Source of the DNA: Rehmannia glutinosa
Lineage: Eukaryota > Streptophyta > Magnoliopsida > Lamiales > Orobanchaceae
Direction: 5' to 3'
Length of the DNA stretch: 64,000 bases
Assembly (NCBI GenBank): GCA_016081115.2
Contig: CM071930.1
Coordinates: forward strand, 8,599,419-8,663,418
Positions 45,471-57,814 of this stretch are shown in pieces (within the stretch, counting starts at the first letter, position 1; every line of letters begins with the position of its first letter). Both the position numbers and the translations under genes were made by a program. The notes under the pieces were generated by a model. The model was not told the origin of the DNA. It was given only the letters and a program-made list of their open reading frames with translations, and searched no databases.

Positions 45471-46615
45471 ACCCCAAAACTATGTCATTTTTTACACTTT
45501 TATGTCTAAACTTTAATTTTTTTTACTAACCCTTACAAACTATTCGTGATTTACGCTTTGTCTCATGGAGCACACCGCTAGTGGAATATTCCATTGAGAT
45601 TTTATTTTGTGTTTGACACATGCTAAACATGTTATGCTTTGACATCTAAACTTTGCGTAATTTTGTATTTTGCCATCCCAAAATTTTAAAAAATAAAGAT
45701 ATTATGTATATGCATGTTTGATTTTTTTAGTATTACACGTAATATCTAATTCAAAGAAAAGGTATTATTTTTGAAATTATGTTTCTATAGTTAAAAATTT
45801 AACTAAGTTTTTCACAAAAAAAAGTAGGGATAAAAGTCAATTCAAGTTTAAAAAAATAAATTTTATTAAATTTCTTTTTTCAAAGTAGACATTAATTCAA
45901 TATAATTTTATGGATGTGTAATACAAAGAAAAAACACATCACATACATGTATATAAACAATTATGTAACTTTTTTGCTTTTGAGATGGTAAAGTACAAAA
46001 TTAGTGCAACAACTCTAAGTCTCTAACACGTGATGACGGATATTTCCCCACCAATGTGCGGTGTGCTACATGAGGCAAAATGTAAACCCCGTATAGTTTG
46101 TATGGGTTAGTAAAAACTACCACTTAACAATTTAACAATGTAAAAAACCAAAAACCATGAATTTAGGTGGAGGCAGTAAAAAATTTGTTGCCACTTTGCT
46201 AGTAAAAACTTCTGTTTATTAGACCTTGTTTTTGAGACTGAACTGGGCCGCAAAACTGACAACCAAACTGCATTAGTCACATCAAATCATGGTTTTTGAA
46301 ACAGCCCTTTTAATTTTACTCCCGCCTTAAAAAAAAGAGGGGGGGGGGGGTTCCCCCACTCATTAAATTTTGATTTCAGTTATTTTTCAGGGGAATTTAA
46401 ATTCCATGAGATAAAGAGAAATAAATGAATTCCATCAAGGCTGGGGGCACAACATTTATGATTCACCACATGCCCACAGTAAATGCACCAACACCCCAAA
46501 ATCAAAACATACAAGGAAACATTATCAACACCAAAATTTTATTTATTTTTAAAACCCCCAACAAACCCTCAAAATTCTTTAGGGTAGAGAAAGAGAAAAA
46601 GAAAAGGGGCAAAAA
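45471..46615. other. upstream region of the NPH3-type gene
   Basis: Noncoding. A G-run of about 12 followed by TTCCCCC at 46340-46358 is low complexity. The promoter and 5' leader of the gene at 46616 must lie in the last few hundred bases, but no clear TATA box stands out. A purine-rich stretch (46580-46615) precedes the ATG. Confidence 0.5.
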
Positions 46616-49600
46616 ATGGAATTTGGGTTAAAGGGGTGGAATGAATTAGGGGTTGTGGGCACAATTTATGAAGAAGAAGATGAAGATTCATTATCTTCAT
46701 CATCTTCCACTATACCTTCTCTGGAATTTACCCCTTCTCCTACCCCATGGTAATTTTTATTTTATTCACATGTATATTTAATTTACTGATGGCTGATCTT
46801 CTGATTATAGGAGTTTTTTTTTAATTTATTTTTGTATGTTTAATTACTCAGGTCATTTGGTAGGAGGCATGATCCAGATGTGGTGATACATGTTCAGGAT
46901 TCAAGATTTCGCCTTCACAAGGTACTGATTTTTTAATTATTTTTGGGGGGTTATTTTACTGTGACATTTTATTTAATTTAGTTTTGAAAGATGATCTGGC
47001 GAACATCTTTTGGGAATTTTTATGAGGATTTTTTATTCTTTAAATAAATTTGTTGTTTTTTGCAACTTGATGAGTGGTTTAATTGTTGTGTTGTTTTCGA
47101 CAAACATTTTAGTGGTGATTTTAATAAAACTAAAGTTGTTCCCCAGCAGGAAAAGATTGAATTACTAATCCTGATTTCAAAATGTTCTCTTTTCCGGTGA
47201 GGGATTAACTGGAGATTTCTGTTTGATATTATTTTTCATTAATATTGGGAGAAAATCTCTTGGGAAATCTATTTTGGGCAGAAATATCGGGCAATACGTG
47301 TAGAATGATAGTATGTTTTGAAATTTCTGAAAGGCATTTGATTTTATAGGAAATTATATTTCTAAATGGCCCGTAAAAATTGTTCTTTTCTTAAGTGGTG
47401 GTTTAGGTATTCAAAAAAAAAAAAAAAAAAAAAAAACTGGTGGTTTTTCATTACGAGAAAATAAAAACCACTGCATGAAAAATTCAATTTAAATCTGTAG
47501 ATAAGTATTAAGATAATTGCAAAATGTATGTGAAATCGTTTTAGCTAAAATTATTGTCGGTAAATGTTTACCAACAAAATCTAACATTGTTGGTGAATAC
47601 CTACAGTATTTCCGTTGGTAAAATAAAAAAATATTGGTAATCTGTTGATAATATGTTGGTATAGTTTGGGAAAAAAATATAATTTTCTATTTTTTAGGTA
47701 ACTGTAAAATTTAGTGATAAAATCATTTATGTCGGTAATTATTTTGGTAAACTGGAGTTTTCTTGTAATGTATGAGGATATAGATTTTTGAAATAAAAAT
47801 TGGTAAGTGTTTTAATTTAAGCACATAAAATCTTAACTCCATAAAATAAATCACCCACCCATTTTTGTTTTCGGAAACCGGTAATAATTTTTTTTTTAAA
47901 GAAAACCGATAATATTTTAGTACAAACCAAGCGTAATTTTGTTGCGGTTGCTTGTACTATGGGTTAGCCCATCCCCATTTAAGGGTAAACTGTAAAGAAT
48001 ATTTTTGAGTATATATATAATTAATTATTTGTTAAATATACAAATACTCCATTAATATATTTTAAATATATTTTTGATTGTTTTACAAATATCTGCTCCT
48101 CATCAATAAAATAATAATAAATATCAAAAAGTATTTTTTTTTTGTAAATATTCAATAGCCCTTCGTTTGGTTGAGGCCTGAGGGAAATCGCAAAAGTCAA
48201 AACATTCTCATTTTTTTTTTTTTTGAGGAAAAAACATTCTCATTTTGGGTTATACTTAAACTAGACTTTATCGAAATTCACATTGTAATATAGTCACGAG
48301 GGCAATATATTATTTGAAAACTTACAAAGACATGGACATTTTTTGATTTATAAGCTTGGTAAACTATCATAGTAGAGTTGTCAAAATAAATCCAGCCCGA
48401 CCAACTAGGGAAAAAGGCTAGATCGAACTTTATTTTTAGATGTCTGGACACGACCCATTCGGCTAAAACTCCAGACTGGACTAGTCAGCTTGATTCTTTA
48501 TGTGTATTTTCATGGGTTGAGCGTAATTAAATTCTAAAATAGCAATCCTATCACTATTTTGCCCCAACCCGACACGATTTTCTCCCTAGACTCAGTGGGC
48601 AACATAGGTGGCCTGGCCCGGCCTCTTTGATTGCTCTAGTAATTAGTCTATCGAACAATTCAATAATATTTATATATATGAGTTTCATAAAAATTATTTA
48701 CATATATTTCCAATTTTCGAACATCTTTTATTATTATATTTATAAAATATCAGTAACTGCAACAAGTATTTACTTCTATATGTTAGTTCGTTAACCTAAA
48801 TAAATGTGCAATGAGAGGTTTTTTTCAACACAAATGTAAAGTGATGGTGCATTTATTTTATTTCACAGGAAGCATTGATAGCAAGAAGTGCCTATTTAAG
48901 ACATAAACTCAGCGAATTCCCCGAAATAACCCTCACCCCGCCGTTAAACATAACGGCTCAAACATTCTCCATGGTAACGGACTTCTGCTACGGGACCCAC
49001 GTCGCCATAACTCCGTTCAACTTGGCGGCACTTCGGACGGCAGCCGATTTGCTCGGCATGACGGAGATTAACGGTCACGGGGACCAGAATTTGCTGCAGA
49101 AAACGGAGGAGTATTTCCGCCGTGAAGTTGCCGTTAACGAGGAGTATTTGTCCATTGTGCTGCGGTCGTGTTTCTCGCTGCTTCCGGAGGCTGAAACGAC
49201 GGCGTCTCTCGTTAGCAGATGCATTGAGGCGTTAAGTTTGACGGCTGGAGCTGACGGCGATATGAGCTGGTTGGATGACGTTAAGAGTCTACTCATTGAG
49301 GATTTACATTTGATTTTGGAGTCAGTGAGTCAACGGTTGACCGATTGTCACGATCTTCTTTACAGAATTATTGACGTTTATCTCAAGGTATGATTTTGTG
49401 ATTTATGAACTATATAATAATTTTGTTAATACATCTAAGGGATAATTACAAAAACACCCCTGAGGTTTAGGCTACTTACAAAAAGACCCAAAGGGTTTTG
49501 AATTACAAAAAATCCCTTGAGATTTGATTCAGTTTTAAATTTAAGGGGGTAACTGTAATATTTCAATAAATATTAAGGGAATTTTTGAAATATTTTTCGC

Positions 49601-51418
49601 TTATGAAGAGAAAAATGTAAGACGGAATCAAACCTCAAAGGGTTTTTTGCAATTTTTGAAATCCCCATGTTTTTTTTGTAATTAGCAGGAACCTCAGGGG
49701 TGTTTTTGTAATTATCCCTACATCTATATATGTGCATCTAAGTATTAGATTGTATAGGACTCAATTTATATTCCCCTAAGTCCCTAAAAAAAAAAACAAA
49801 TATTATACTCCCCTAAGACCATCTCCAACTGGAGAAAGCCGACACTTTAACAATGCTACATTTTCTTGTTATTTAATTTAATTTTTTATGGGTTTATCTT
49901 AATTTTAAATACTATTATTAATTTTATATTTCAGTTAATTTAATAAAAAATAATACTAAAATTAATTCAATTGTATGTGATAATTTTTTAAATAATATAG
50001 CATGTAATTTTATGAATTGTTATTTTAAATTATCATTGATTTCAGTAAATTTAACATTTTTCTTGAATTTATTTAATTTGAAAAATAAAATATTTAATAA
50101 ATATTATATTAAATAAAATTACTTATGTAATATTTTTATCAATTATAGCGTAATAAAAACTAATATTAAATTAATAAAAAAGGAATCTTATAGTCATTTT
50201 TAGTGTACAAAGTAGTGGAAACTAGTGGAGATGTATTGCAGATTCTGCACTAAAGTAATAAAAATTCTGCATCAAAAATCAAAATAGTGCAAACTTCTGG
50301 AGATGATCTAATAAACACAATATCTCATATTTCTTACTGTATTTCATATCATGATATAGTGGGGTTAGTCGATGCTACCCACTTGGGTAGCTAACCGTGA
50401 GTTACATACGATTAACACACACCCATGTGGATGTGTGTGTGTATGTGTTGATCTAACGGTATAGAACCCAGTTGGGTAGCTACCCAAATGGGTAGCATCT
50501 ACTTACCCGATATAGTGAGCGCATGACTACAATTAGATAATGTCATTATTATACACGACTTATTAACATGAGATGAAATATCATAAATTTGTTACCATAT
50601 TCTTTAATTTCCATGTACAACAGTACTATAGACATTCTATTAGTTCTTTGTTCAAAATCTTGACATTATTTCCTTAACCGCAGGAAAACATAGGAACAAT
50701 ATCCGAAGACCAGAAAATCCAAATGTGCAACTACATAGATTGCAGCACTTTATCCCCCAAACTCCTCATGCACGCGGTACAAAACCCCAGAATGCCCCTC
50801 AGATTCGTCGTCCAAGCCATGTTCCTCCAGCAGCTAAACACGCGCCACGATATAATATCTGCGGCCAACGACCACCTCAAGAAACACGACCATCAAAATG
50901 ACGCTATAACCCTCGGGGCAATACTCCAGCGCGACGCGGCCCTCCGCCAGGTGTCGCAGCTCAAGGCCATCATGAGCGCCACCAATTCGCGTATCCAAAC
51001 ACTGGAGAAAGAACTGAGCGGCATGAGAAAGTACCTGAGTGAATCGGAGGGTAGTATATCGAACCGGATCGACTCGGGCCGGTCCGCTAGCTTCCGATTC
51101 AGCTCGGAGAGTGGTAATAAGATAGAAAGGGGAGAGAGGGGTTCTGTTTCTTCGTTGAGTTTGAGAAATGTTAAGGCGGATGTGGTGATGTCATCCTCCG
51201 AGGGATCGTCATCGGACGGCTGTCGGAGCGTGGAAAGGAGTTTTGGACGGAGATTAGTGAGTGGTTTAAGGAGCGCGTTTGGTTTGCAGAAGAAGAAGTG
51301 TGAGAGCAAAGGGGCTATAAAGAATTTCGAAAAGTTGGAGGATGAAAATGGAAATAAGGATATTGTTATTATAAAGAAGGATCAAGCTTTCCATAGGCGC
51401 ACAAGCTCTCAATCTTGA
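46616..51418 (+). CDS. BTB/POZ and NPH3 domain protein (At3g49900-like)
   Basis: Four exons: 46616-46749, 46852-46921, 48869-49387 and 50684-51418, all GT-AG and in phase, encoding 485 residues. An acidic Ser-rich N-terminus (YEEEDEDSLSSSSST) precedes the BTB domain (about residues 50-150: PDVVIHVQDSRFRLHK, ARSAYLRHKLSEFP, DFCYGTHVAITPFN). The NPH3 region follows (YFRREVAVNEEYL, WLDDVKSLLIEDLHLILES, NPRMPLRFVVQAMFLQQL), then a coiled coil (QVSQLKAIMSATNSRIQTLE) and a basic Ser-rich tail (FGRRLVSGLRSAFGLQKKK). NPH3-type proteins act at the plasma membrane as scaffolds or CUL3 ubiquitin-ligase adaptors in phototropism and auxin-linked signalling. The role of this shorter subgroup is not known to me. 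All frames are intact. Confidence 0.93.
47449..47770. mobile_element. CACTA-like non-autonomous fragment in NPH3-gene intron 2
   Basis: Left end CATTACGAGAAAA and right end complement CATTACAAGAAAAC resemble the CACTACAAGAAAA ends of CACTA transposons (second C changed to T). Interior words GGTAA/TTGGTAA repeat, as in CACTA subterminal regions. No clear 3-bp duplication. A 26-base A-run lies just before it. Confidence 0.5.
48373..48638. mobile_element. possible MITE in NPH3-gene intron 2
   Basis: The ends TAGAGTTGTCAAAAT and (complement) TAGAGCAATCAAAGA are weak inverted repeats around a 266-bp stretch with GGCCTGGCCCGGCC near the right end. No target duplication is found. Confidence 0.4.
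49438..49719. mobile_element. MITE with near-perfect terminal inverted repeats in NPH3-gene intron 3
   Basis: 282 bp. Left AGGGATAATTACAAAAACAC and right complement AGGGATAATTACAAAAACAC match for about 30 bases (through CCCTGAGGTT). The 7-bp direct repeat ACATCTA flanks it (49431-49437 and 49720-49726). Confidence 0.9.
50362..50508. mobile_element. 147-bp Mutator-type MITE in NPH3-gene intron 3
   Basis: Perfect 9-bp duplication GATATAGTG (50353-50361 and 50509-50517). Inverted ends GGGTTAGTCGATGCTACCCA and complement GGGTAAGTAGATGCTACCCA. The whole element folds on itself through TTGGGTAGCTA and CACACAC/GTGTGTG parts. Confidence 0.9.
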
Positions 51419-51549
51419 AATGTAACATAGATCTGAATTTTAGTATATGAAGAATTTGTGTATGCATATGCATGCACCAAGAATTCAGATTTTAGTTTTA
51501 GACGATTTTTCAGTAATATATATTATTGGCAATAGTCTTTTTAGTTTTT

Positions 51550-51823
51550 AGGGATACTTACAAAAAAATCCCAGCGGTTCGGTCTAATTACAAAAAAATC
51601 CAGCGGTTTTGAAACTAGAAAAAAGTCATTGAGGTTTGATTCCGTCTTATATCTTTCCACTTTATAAGCAAAAAATATATCAAAAATCCTCCAAACATTT
51701 ATCCATATGTTACAGTTACACCCTTAAATTTTAGACAGAATAAAAGGGTATTATGTAATTTTGAAATATATCTGGATTTTTTTATAATTAGTCGAAACCT
51801 TAGTGGTTTTTTCAATTATCCCT
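51550..51823. mobile_element. second MITE of the 49438 family, 3' flank of the NPH3-type gene
   Basis: 274 bp. AGGGATACTTACAAAAAAAT at the left and an imperfect complement at the right (CAATTATCCCT). The 7-bp direct repeat AGTTTTT flanks it (51543-51549 and 51824-51830), the same duplication length as the intron copy. Confidence 0.85.
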
Positions 51824-51830
51824 AGTTTTT

Positions 51831-53299
51831 GTTTTAATTGGTACTTGGTAGTTTGACATGTTTCTCATATGTTCAGTTTGGATTCTCATGCATCTTATCA
51901 TGTATACCTCTCTTTTTCTTAATCGAAATGATAACTTATATATTAAAAACTAGAGAACAAAATTGCACTGGCAATTGGCAAAAGGACCACCTTGAACAAA
52001 CATTTATGTCAAGGGGAAAGCTTCGCACGAGATGAAATTAATCACTAATCGAGGAAGTAAAACATGACCGAAAGGAAAACAAACTAAAAACAACAAAACA
52101 AAATAAAAACTAAGCACTCTGATTGGAAGCTAAACCACCCTTAAAAGGAGGATTAGGCACTCCGCAAGGGAGACCCACAACTGGAACAATCCAGGCATGA
52201 GCTATATTACGCACTGCAAGACAGAAATCACTGACCAACCTACAAGTTTTGCCGGTTTGGCTTTTACCGCCCCGAGTGCACCAACCAAGAAGCTATTCTA
52301 GCAATGAAGGGTTTTATGCATTTTTTATTTGAATTGAATTCGAAGAAATTGTTCGAATTGTACTGGACCCAGCTAGTTGCGGTTTATCAGACTAGGATGT
52401 GAAAAAGGCCGCGAAGACAAATCAACCGGGAAAACAAAGACTCAAAAAAAACAACAAGAAAATTACAACAATATACACGCCTAAAAACGAGAACAAAAAA
52501 AAAAAGAAAAATGCCTCTCCGTCACCCAGATCTACTACTGCAGCCCATCGACTCACCTCCATGAAGTTCTGACCCATTTTCACCCTGAACCGAAATTTCT
52601 GGTCACCTCCGGACGTCACAAGGGACCGGCCATCGTTGGCCCTTCAGCAGGAAGCATGGAGGGGGAGGGAAGAAGAGGGGAGGGGATGGGAGGGGATAGA
52701 AAAGGATTTTGGGTTAAGATTTTTTTTAGAGAGAAGAATGAGAAAAGGAGAGTTAGAGAGAGTATGGTGATCCATATTGTATACCTCTCATTCCTTCACA
52801 ATTCACAATGTGTATATGCTTATTTTAATAATATATTTTGAAAAGTTATTTTACATACATAATTTGTATGTTTAATATGTGATGAACAAAATTATAATGA
52901 AAGCCAACTGATTTGTGCTTGATTTTGTTTTTTGGTAAATATTTAGATAGTGTACCGCGTGAATGTTTGAGAGTTGAGAATGTAAAAATTCGAATATTGC
53001 AAATTCTTTTGAGATGAAATCATGATGATTGAATACGATTGGTAATTAAAAAGACGAGAATAAATGCATGTAGGCTTTGAGATAAAAATCTAATGATCAT
53101 GATAGTTGATTTGTATTTGTGATTGGTTATTGAAATTTAAGAATACCTTATTAATGTATTGTTTTAAAATTTTCATAAGAAAATAATATAAAAATTCTAT
53201 AAGCAATTGGAGTCTCAAAATATTTTAATAATTAATTCAAGAAACACACACCTATTTTTTAAATAGACTTCTATATCCAAATGTTTTGAAATAGACTTT
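51831..53299. other. no recognisable gene
   Basis: The part 52080-52640 is more GC-balanced and on the minus strand looks coding-derived (about 52300-52140 reads LVGALGAVKAKPAKLVGWSV), but I do not recognise the protein and the frames are short. The rest is AT-rich. Confidence 0.4.
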
Positions 53300-54930
53300 C
53301 TTTTTTCTTTTTATTTGTTTTGAGGAAAAAACAACGAAATTTTATTAATTGCATAAATCATCCAACATATAGTTCAAAATACAAAGAGGTGGAAAACTCC
53401 ACACTGATGACTATCAAAAGAAAAAACTTCATTTGCTAGTGCATGAGCAACCATATTATCATTTCTCTGAACAAAATTCACCAAAAATGCAGGTTCACTT
53501 TGTAAAATCAACTGACATTCTCTCAAAATACTATCCTATTTTGAAATCCCATAATCCAAACTTGCTAATCCATCCACCACATATTTTGCATCTGTCTCCA
53601 CAATCATTCGTCGAATTCCCAATCTTATAGTCCACGATAACGCTTCCCTAACCCCAATTGCTTCTGCCTCACGAACCTGATAAAGCCCCAGGAAAAAAAA
53701 TGTTCATGCAACTACAAACTCACCTCGATCATCTCTCACTACCATTGCAATTCCTGTCGAATTACCTGTTCTAAAGAGTGTTGCATCTACATTGCATTCA
53801 AAGTAAGGAAAATCTGGTCTCCTCCATTTATCCTATTGTTGATTCTGATTAACTTCCCCAACCCCTATATCTGAACCAACATTTGTTGCACACCACTCGG
53901 ACAACACGCTTAGTGTTGTTCTCACTGTACCAAATGCAGAATTGTGCTTACTATTTCAAACTTCATTGTTCCTTTCCTTCCATAAACTCCAAATTATCAT
54001 GAGGGACTTAGATACATTCCACAAATTGTTGTGACTGAACATATTATCTACAAAATCCTTCATTGACTCTGCATCAACAACCGAAGAATCCACTAACTCC
54101 TGCAAACCTGCAATCTCCTAACACTGTCACACAAAGCTACACTCGATAAAAATATGTCACCTTGTTTCATAGTCCACATTACACAGAACACAATTACAAT
54201 CCACCACCACATGTTGCCTGGATGAATTATTTCAGGCTGGGAGACAATCCTTGCAAACTCTCCAAATGAAATGCTTCACCTTTGGAGGGATCTTCAATTT
54301 CCAGAGCTTACTCCACAAACTAGAGGAATCACCTCTATCTTGGTTACCCTCATTTAGCAACTCTATATCCACTCTTAACCAAATATTATCCCTTTGATGC
54401 ATAATGTCACACCCTTACATCCTCTCCAACAAGATTATTTAGTGGAATTCTAGAAATTTGTTGCACGTCCCTTTCAATAAAAATCTCCTCAAATGATTCA
54501 ATATCCCATTGTCAAATGCCAGGAATCAACAAATCCTTGACAGTAAGGGAACCCAATTCTGCATGCACAAGGGTTGTAATATAAACATTTACTCAATCTC
54601 TTAACCATGGTTGCCCCCAAACATTAATCTGAGAGCCATCTACAATCCTTCATCTCACCCCTTTTTTAAGCACCATTTGGGAACTCCGGATACTCCTCCA
54701 AATAAAACTAGAATACGATCCTAACTTTGAATCAAGGAACTCCCTATTTGGGAAATATTTAGCTTTGAAAATCTTCGTCACTAATGCATTTGATTCCTTT
54801 ATAAAGTTTCATCCTTGTTTACTCTAAAGTGCCATATTAAAATAGAATAAATCTGTAAATCATTATCCCACTTCATCCATTTAATACCCTTCGAATTATT
54901 CTTAATGTTTGGTCTTTGAGCACGGTGCAA
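53300..54930 (-). pseudogene. LINE (non-LTR retrotransposon) ORF2 C-terminal remnant
   Basis: The minus strand, from high to low, reads FIKESNALVTKIFKAKYFPN, SKLGSYSSFIWRSIRSSQ, WKLKIPPKVKHFIWRVCKD (zinc-binding RT-linked domain, CxLC nearby at LCNVDYE), LMIIWSLWKERNNEV, and an RNase H-type end (VREAEAIGVREALSWTIRLG, MIVETDAKYVVDGLASLDYG, FVQRNDNMVAHALANE). This is the normal order at the end of plant L1-type ORF2. Many stops are present. The 3' end (complement AATAAAATTTCGTTG) is at about 53340. The RT catalytic part is not in the window, and the left edge of element D marks its truncation. Confidence 0.8.
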
Positions 54931-55750
54931 GTTCTAGTGTTGTAACTCTGGTGATGCAACACCGGTTGCACAGAATCTGGACAGATTTTATGCCAGATTA
55001 TGTGCTGTGATTTTTGGCATGTGTTCTATATTGTGATTGTAGCTGATATTATTGGATAGATTTATTAAAATTGAGTCAACCATTTTTATAATTGTCAATT
55101 ATCCTTTTTCTAAATCACTTTCCTTGTGTACATGATTTTTACCCACAAGGAAATAATTTTATTTTGTTGATTTCCTTCGTTAAGCAAGAAATCGTCCACA
55201 AGAAATCAGGGATATGATTTATTCTTGAAAGCTATAAGAAGAAAAGTCAGCCACTTGAAGAAGTTATCCAAAAAAAAATTTCGCGCTTCATAAGTGCTTC
55301 TTCAAGAAATTTATTGTTTCATTTTTCTATTCTTCAGGAGAAGAAGGTGAAGATATACGACGTGGATTGACTCAACCGTTCAAGGGATTTGATATTGGAG
55401 GGATTTCGACAAGGTTGAGATTGTGGAAGATTCAATCAAGAGATTAGTTTTATCACGAGTGTTGGTGAATTGATAAAGAGAGAGTCTTTATCTTTGATTC
55501 GTAAATCGATTGTATTTGTAATAAGCTTTGCTTTTCTAATATTGGATTGTTTCTTCTCTCAGGCGTGGCCTCGTGCATTAAGATTGAGGAATCTAAGCAC
55601 GTTAAAAATCCTGTTATTTTCTATTTCCGTTGTGTGAGTGTGTCGTATGCTTGATGTTACAACATTAACATACAACACCGTTGCTCGAATCCAAACATCC
55701 GGCGTTTTCGTATTAATATATTGATTAATAGGGCAACATAAATTATCAAT

Positions 55751-55762
55751 TGGTATCAAGAG
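55751..55762 (+). promoter_or_regulatory. primer-binding site of element D
   Basis: TGGTATCAAGAG, complementary to a tRNA-Met 3' end. It defines the internal edge of the 5' LTR (probably ending TTATCA at 55748). Confidence 0.8.
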
Positions 55763-55782
55763 CCTAACACTAATTCTTATTA

Positions 55783-56830
55783 GTGAGATCATGTTTTATA
55801 TTTGTTGCTAACATGTCTTGTGTTTATGAGAAAGTTCAGTTTCACGCCCTCAATTCCTTGACAATTTCGAAAAATCTATGGAGCAAAAGAACAGAAGAAG
55901 CAAATCCTCAATTAAAAGCAAAAGGATTCAATGCAGAGAATGTGGTGGCTTTGGACACATCCAGGTTGAATGTGCAAATACTCGAAAGAAGAATGGGAAA
56001 TCATTCACCACCTCATGGAGTAACGAAGAACCAGATGGTAAAGAAGAAGAAAATATGAGCAATCATGTTGTATTCACCTCCATTGACAAAGAGGTTGGTT
56101 GTAATCAAACGCACCCCAGTGCTACTTCTGGTGTTACAACACCAATCAGGTATGGCACTAACTTTCCTTTTGTTGAAAGATGTCTAAACTTTGTGATTCC
56201 TGCAGAGGAAAACAATCAAGTGACAAATACTCTGAGGATGACTCTGAAGTTGATGAAGAATCAAGGAATGAAGAACTAAGGAGAGTTTACCAAAAGATGT
56301 ACGAAAAATGCTTGGTTGTCTTGAAGACAATTGAGAACCTGGAAAAGAAAGTGGTGTGTCTTACTGCTGAAAAAGACTCGCTCAAAGGAGAGGTAATTCA
56401 GTTTGAAAGGCTAGCAACAGAAAGAAAAGAAGAACTTGTCAGAGTAAAGAAAGAACTCAGAGAGATGATGGTGACTGTCAAAAAACTGAACACTGGTAAG
56501 GGGAGGTTGGATGAAATTCTATCTCAAGGAAAGATCCATCAAGATCATACATGTATTGGATTTGGTATTTCTTCTAACAAAAACTTTGCTAAAAAGGATA
56601 AAATTCAAAAAGTGTTTTTGTTAAAGAAGAAACTTCATCTAATCATGTTGGAAAAAGAAATGGATTTGTTCCTATTTGTCACTATTGCAATCGTCCTGAC
56701 CATATAAGACCTAGGTGTTATCGTCTTCAGAAACACTGTAGGCAAGGCAGAGTGCAATCTCATGTGTTCAAACATCACCAAAGAAACACTCCTTGTTTTG
56801 AAGTCGATTTATCCAACAAACCCAAGAAAA
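55783..56830 (+). pseudogene. element D gag remnant
   Basis: The N-terminal capsid core is nearly gone (a short VYEKVQFHALNSLTISKNL). Then CRECGGFGHIQVEC, a CCHC knuckle, then a long coiled coil (KCLVVLKTIENLEKKVVCLT, RKEELVRVKKELREMMVTVK) and a second CCHC knuckle, CHYCNRPDHIRPRC, at about 56685 in another frame. Knuckle, coil, knuckle is a known layout of large plant copia gags. Several frameshifts. Confidence 0.8.
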
Positions 56831-56889
56831 TCTAGGTTAGGAAAAACGAGTTTTCTTGTAATATTGCTCACACATCTTTAAAAGCTAAT

Positions 56890-57300
56890 GTGACTGAATC
56901 ATGGTATTTTGACAGTGGGTGTTCTCGTCATATGACTGGAGAATTGGAAAAACTCATTGATTTTGAAAAACATGAAATTGGTTTGGTCACTTTTGGTGAT
57001 GGTGCTAAAGGAAAGGTTTTGGGAAAAGGGACGTTAAATGTCGTAGGACTTCCTCATTTGAAAAATGTCCTATATGTTGAAGGCTTGAAAAATAATCTTA
57101 TTAGCATTAGCCAGTTGTGTGATGATGATTTGTGTGTCAAATTTGATAAGAATATTTGTAATATCTTTGATAATTCTGAGTGAATCTGAAATATGGCATC
57201 AGAAAATGGGTCACTTGAATTTTCGTGGCATGCATAATCTGATCAAAATAGGAACTGTAGTTGGAGTTCCTAAATTGAATATGAGAATCATTAGATATAT
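56890..57300 (+). pseudogene. element D protease and pre-integrase region
   Basis: WYFDSGCSRHMTG is the copia protease active site (DSG). VTFGDGAKGKVLGKGT and NVLYVEGLKNNLISISQLCD follow. After a one-base shift WHQKMGHLNFRGMHNL is the GAG-pre-integrase block. Integrase core and RT are absent: sequence passes at about 57290 to MRIIRYMNET. Confidence 0.85.
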
Positions 57301-57814
57301 GAATGAGACTACTAAACCTGGTATATTCTATTTATCTGATGCTAATACTAACTTGACTGGGTTTAGTGATGTTGATTTGACAGGTGATGTCGATGACTGA
57401 AAGAGCACTTCTGGAAAATGTGTCTACCTTGGTGATAATGTTTCATGGTACAGTAAGAAACAAAGTTGTGTATCCCTATCCACTGTTGAGTGTGAATATA
57501 TAGCCCTTGGGAGCTTTTGTTCTCAAATATTGTGGATGAGACAAATGTTGACTGACAATGGGGTTGAAAAGAAAACTCTTACTGCTTATTGTGATAATTC
57601 AAGTGCCATAAATATTTCTAAAAACCCAATGCAGCATTCCAGAACAAAACACATCGATATTCGACACCATTTCATTAGAGACTTGGTTGAGAATAAAATT
57701 GTTATCATTGATTTTGCCACCACTGAGAATCAAATTGCTGATATTTTCACCAAAGCCCCAGACTTTCAGAGGTTTAATTACCTGAAACAGTCTCTGGGTG
57801 TCTGTTCTTTCTGA
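57285..57814 (+). pseudogene. element D RNase H end
   Basis: FSDVDLTGDVDD, a stop at 57397-57399, KSTSGKCVYLGDNVSWYSKK, VECEYIALGSFCSQILWMRQ, then HSRTKHIDIRHHFIRDLVEN and ENQIADIFTKAPDFQRFNYL: the standard copia pol C-terminus. It is joined directly to the pre-integrase region, so about 2 kb of integrase and RT has been lost. Confidence 0.85.

Noticed and set aside
46340..46358. G-run as a possible quadruplex regulator
   Set aside because: A single homopolymer of about 12 G, likely low complexity or assembly noise, not four separated G-tracts.
50893..51309. 138-codon minus-strand ORF
   Set aside because: Antisense shadow of NPH3-gene exon 4.
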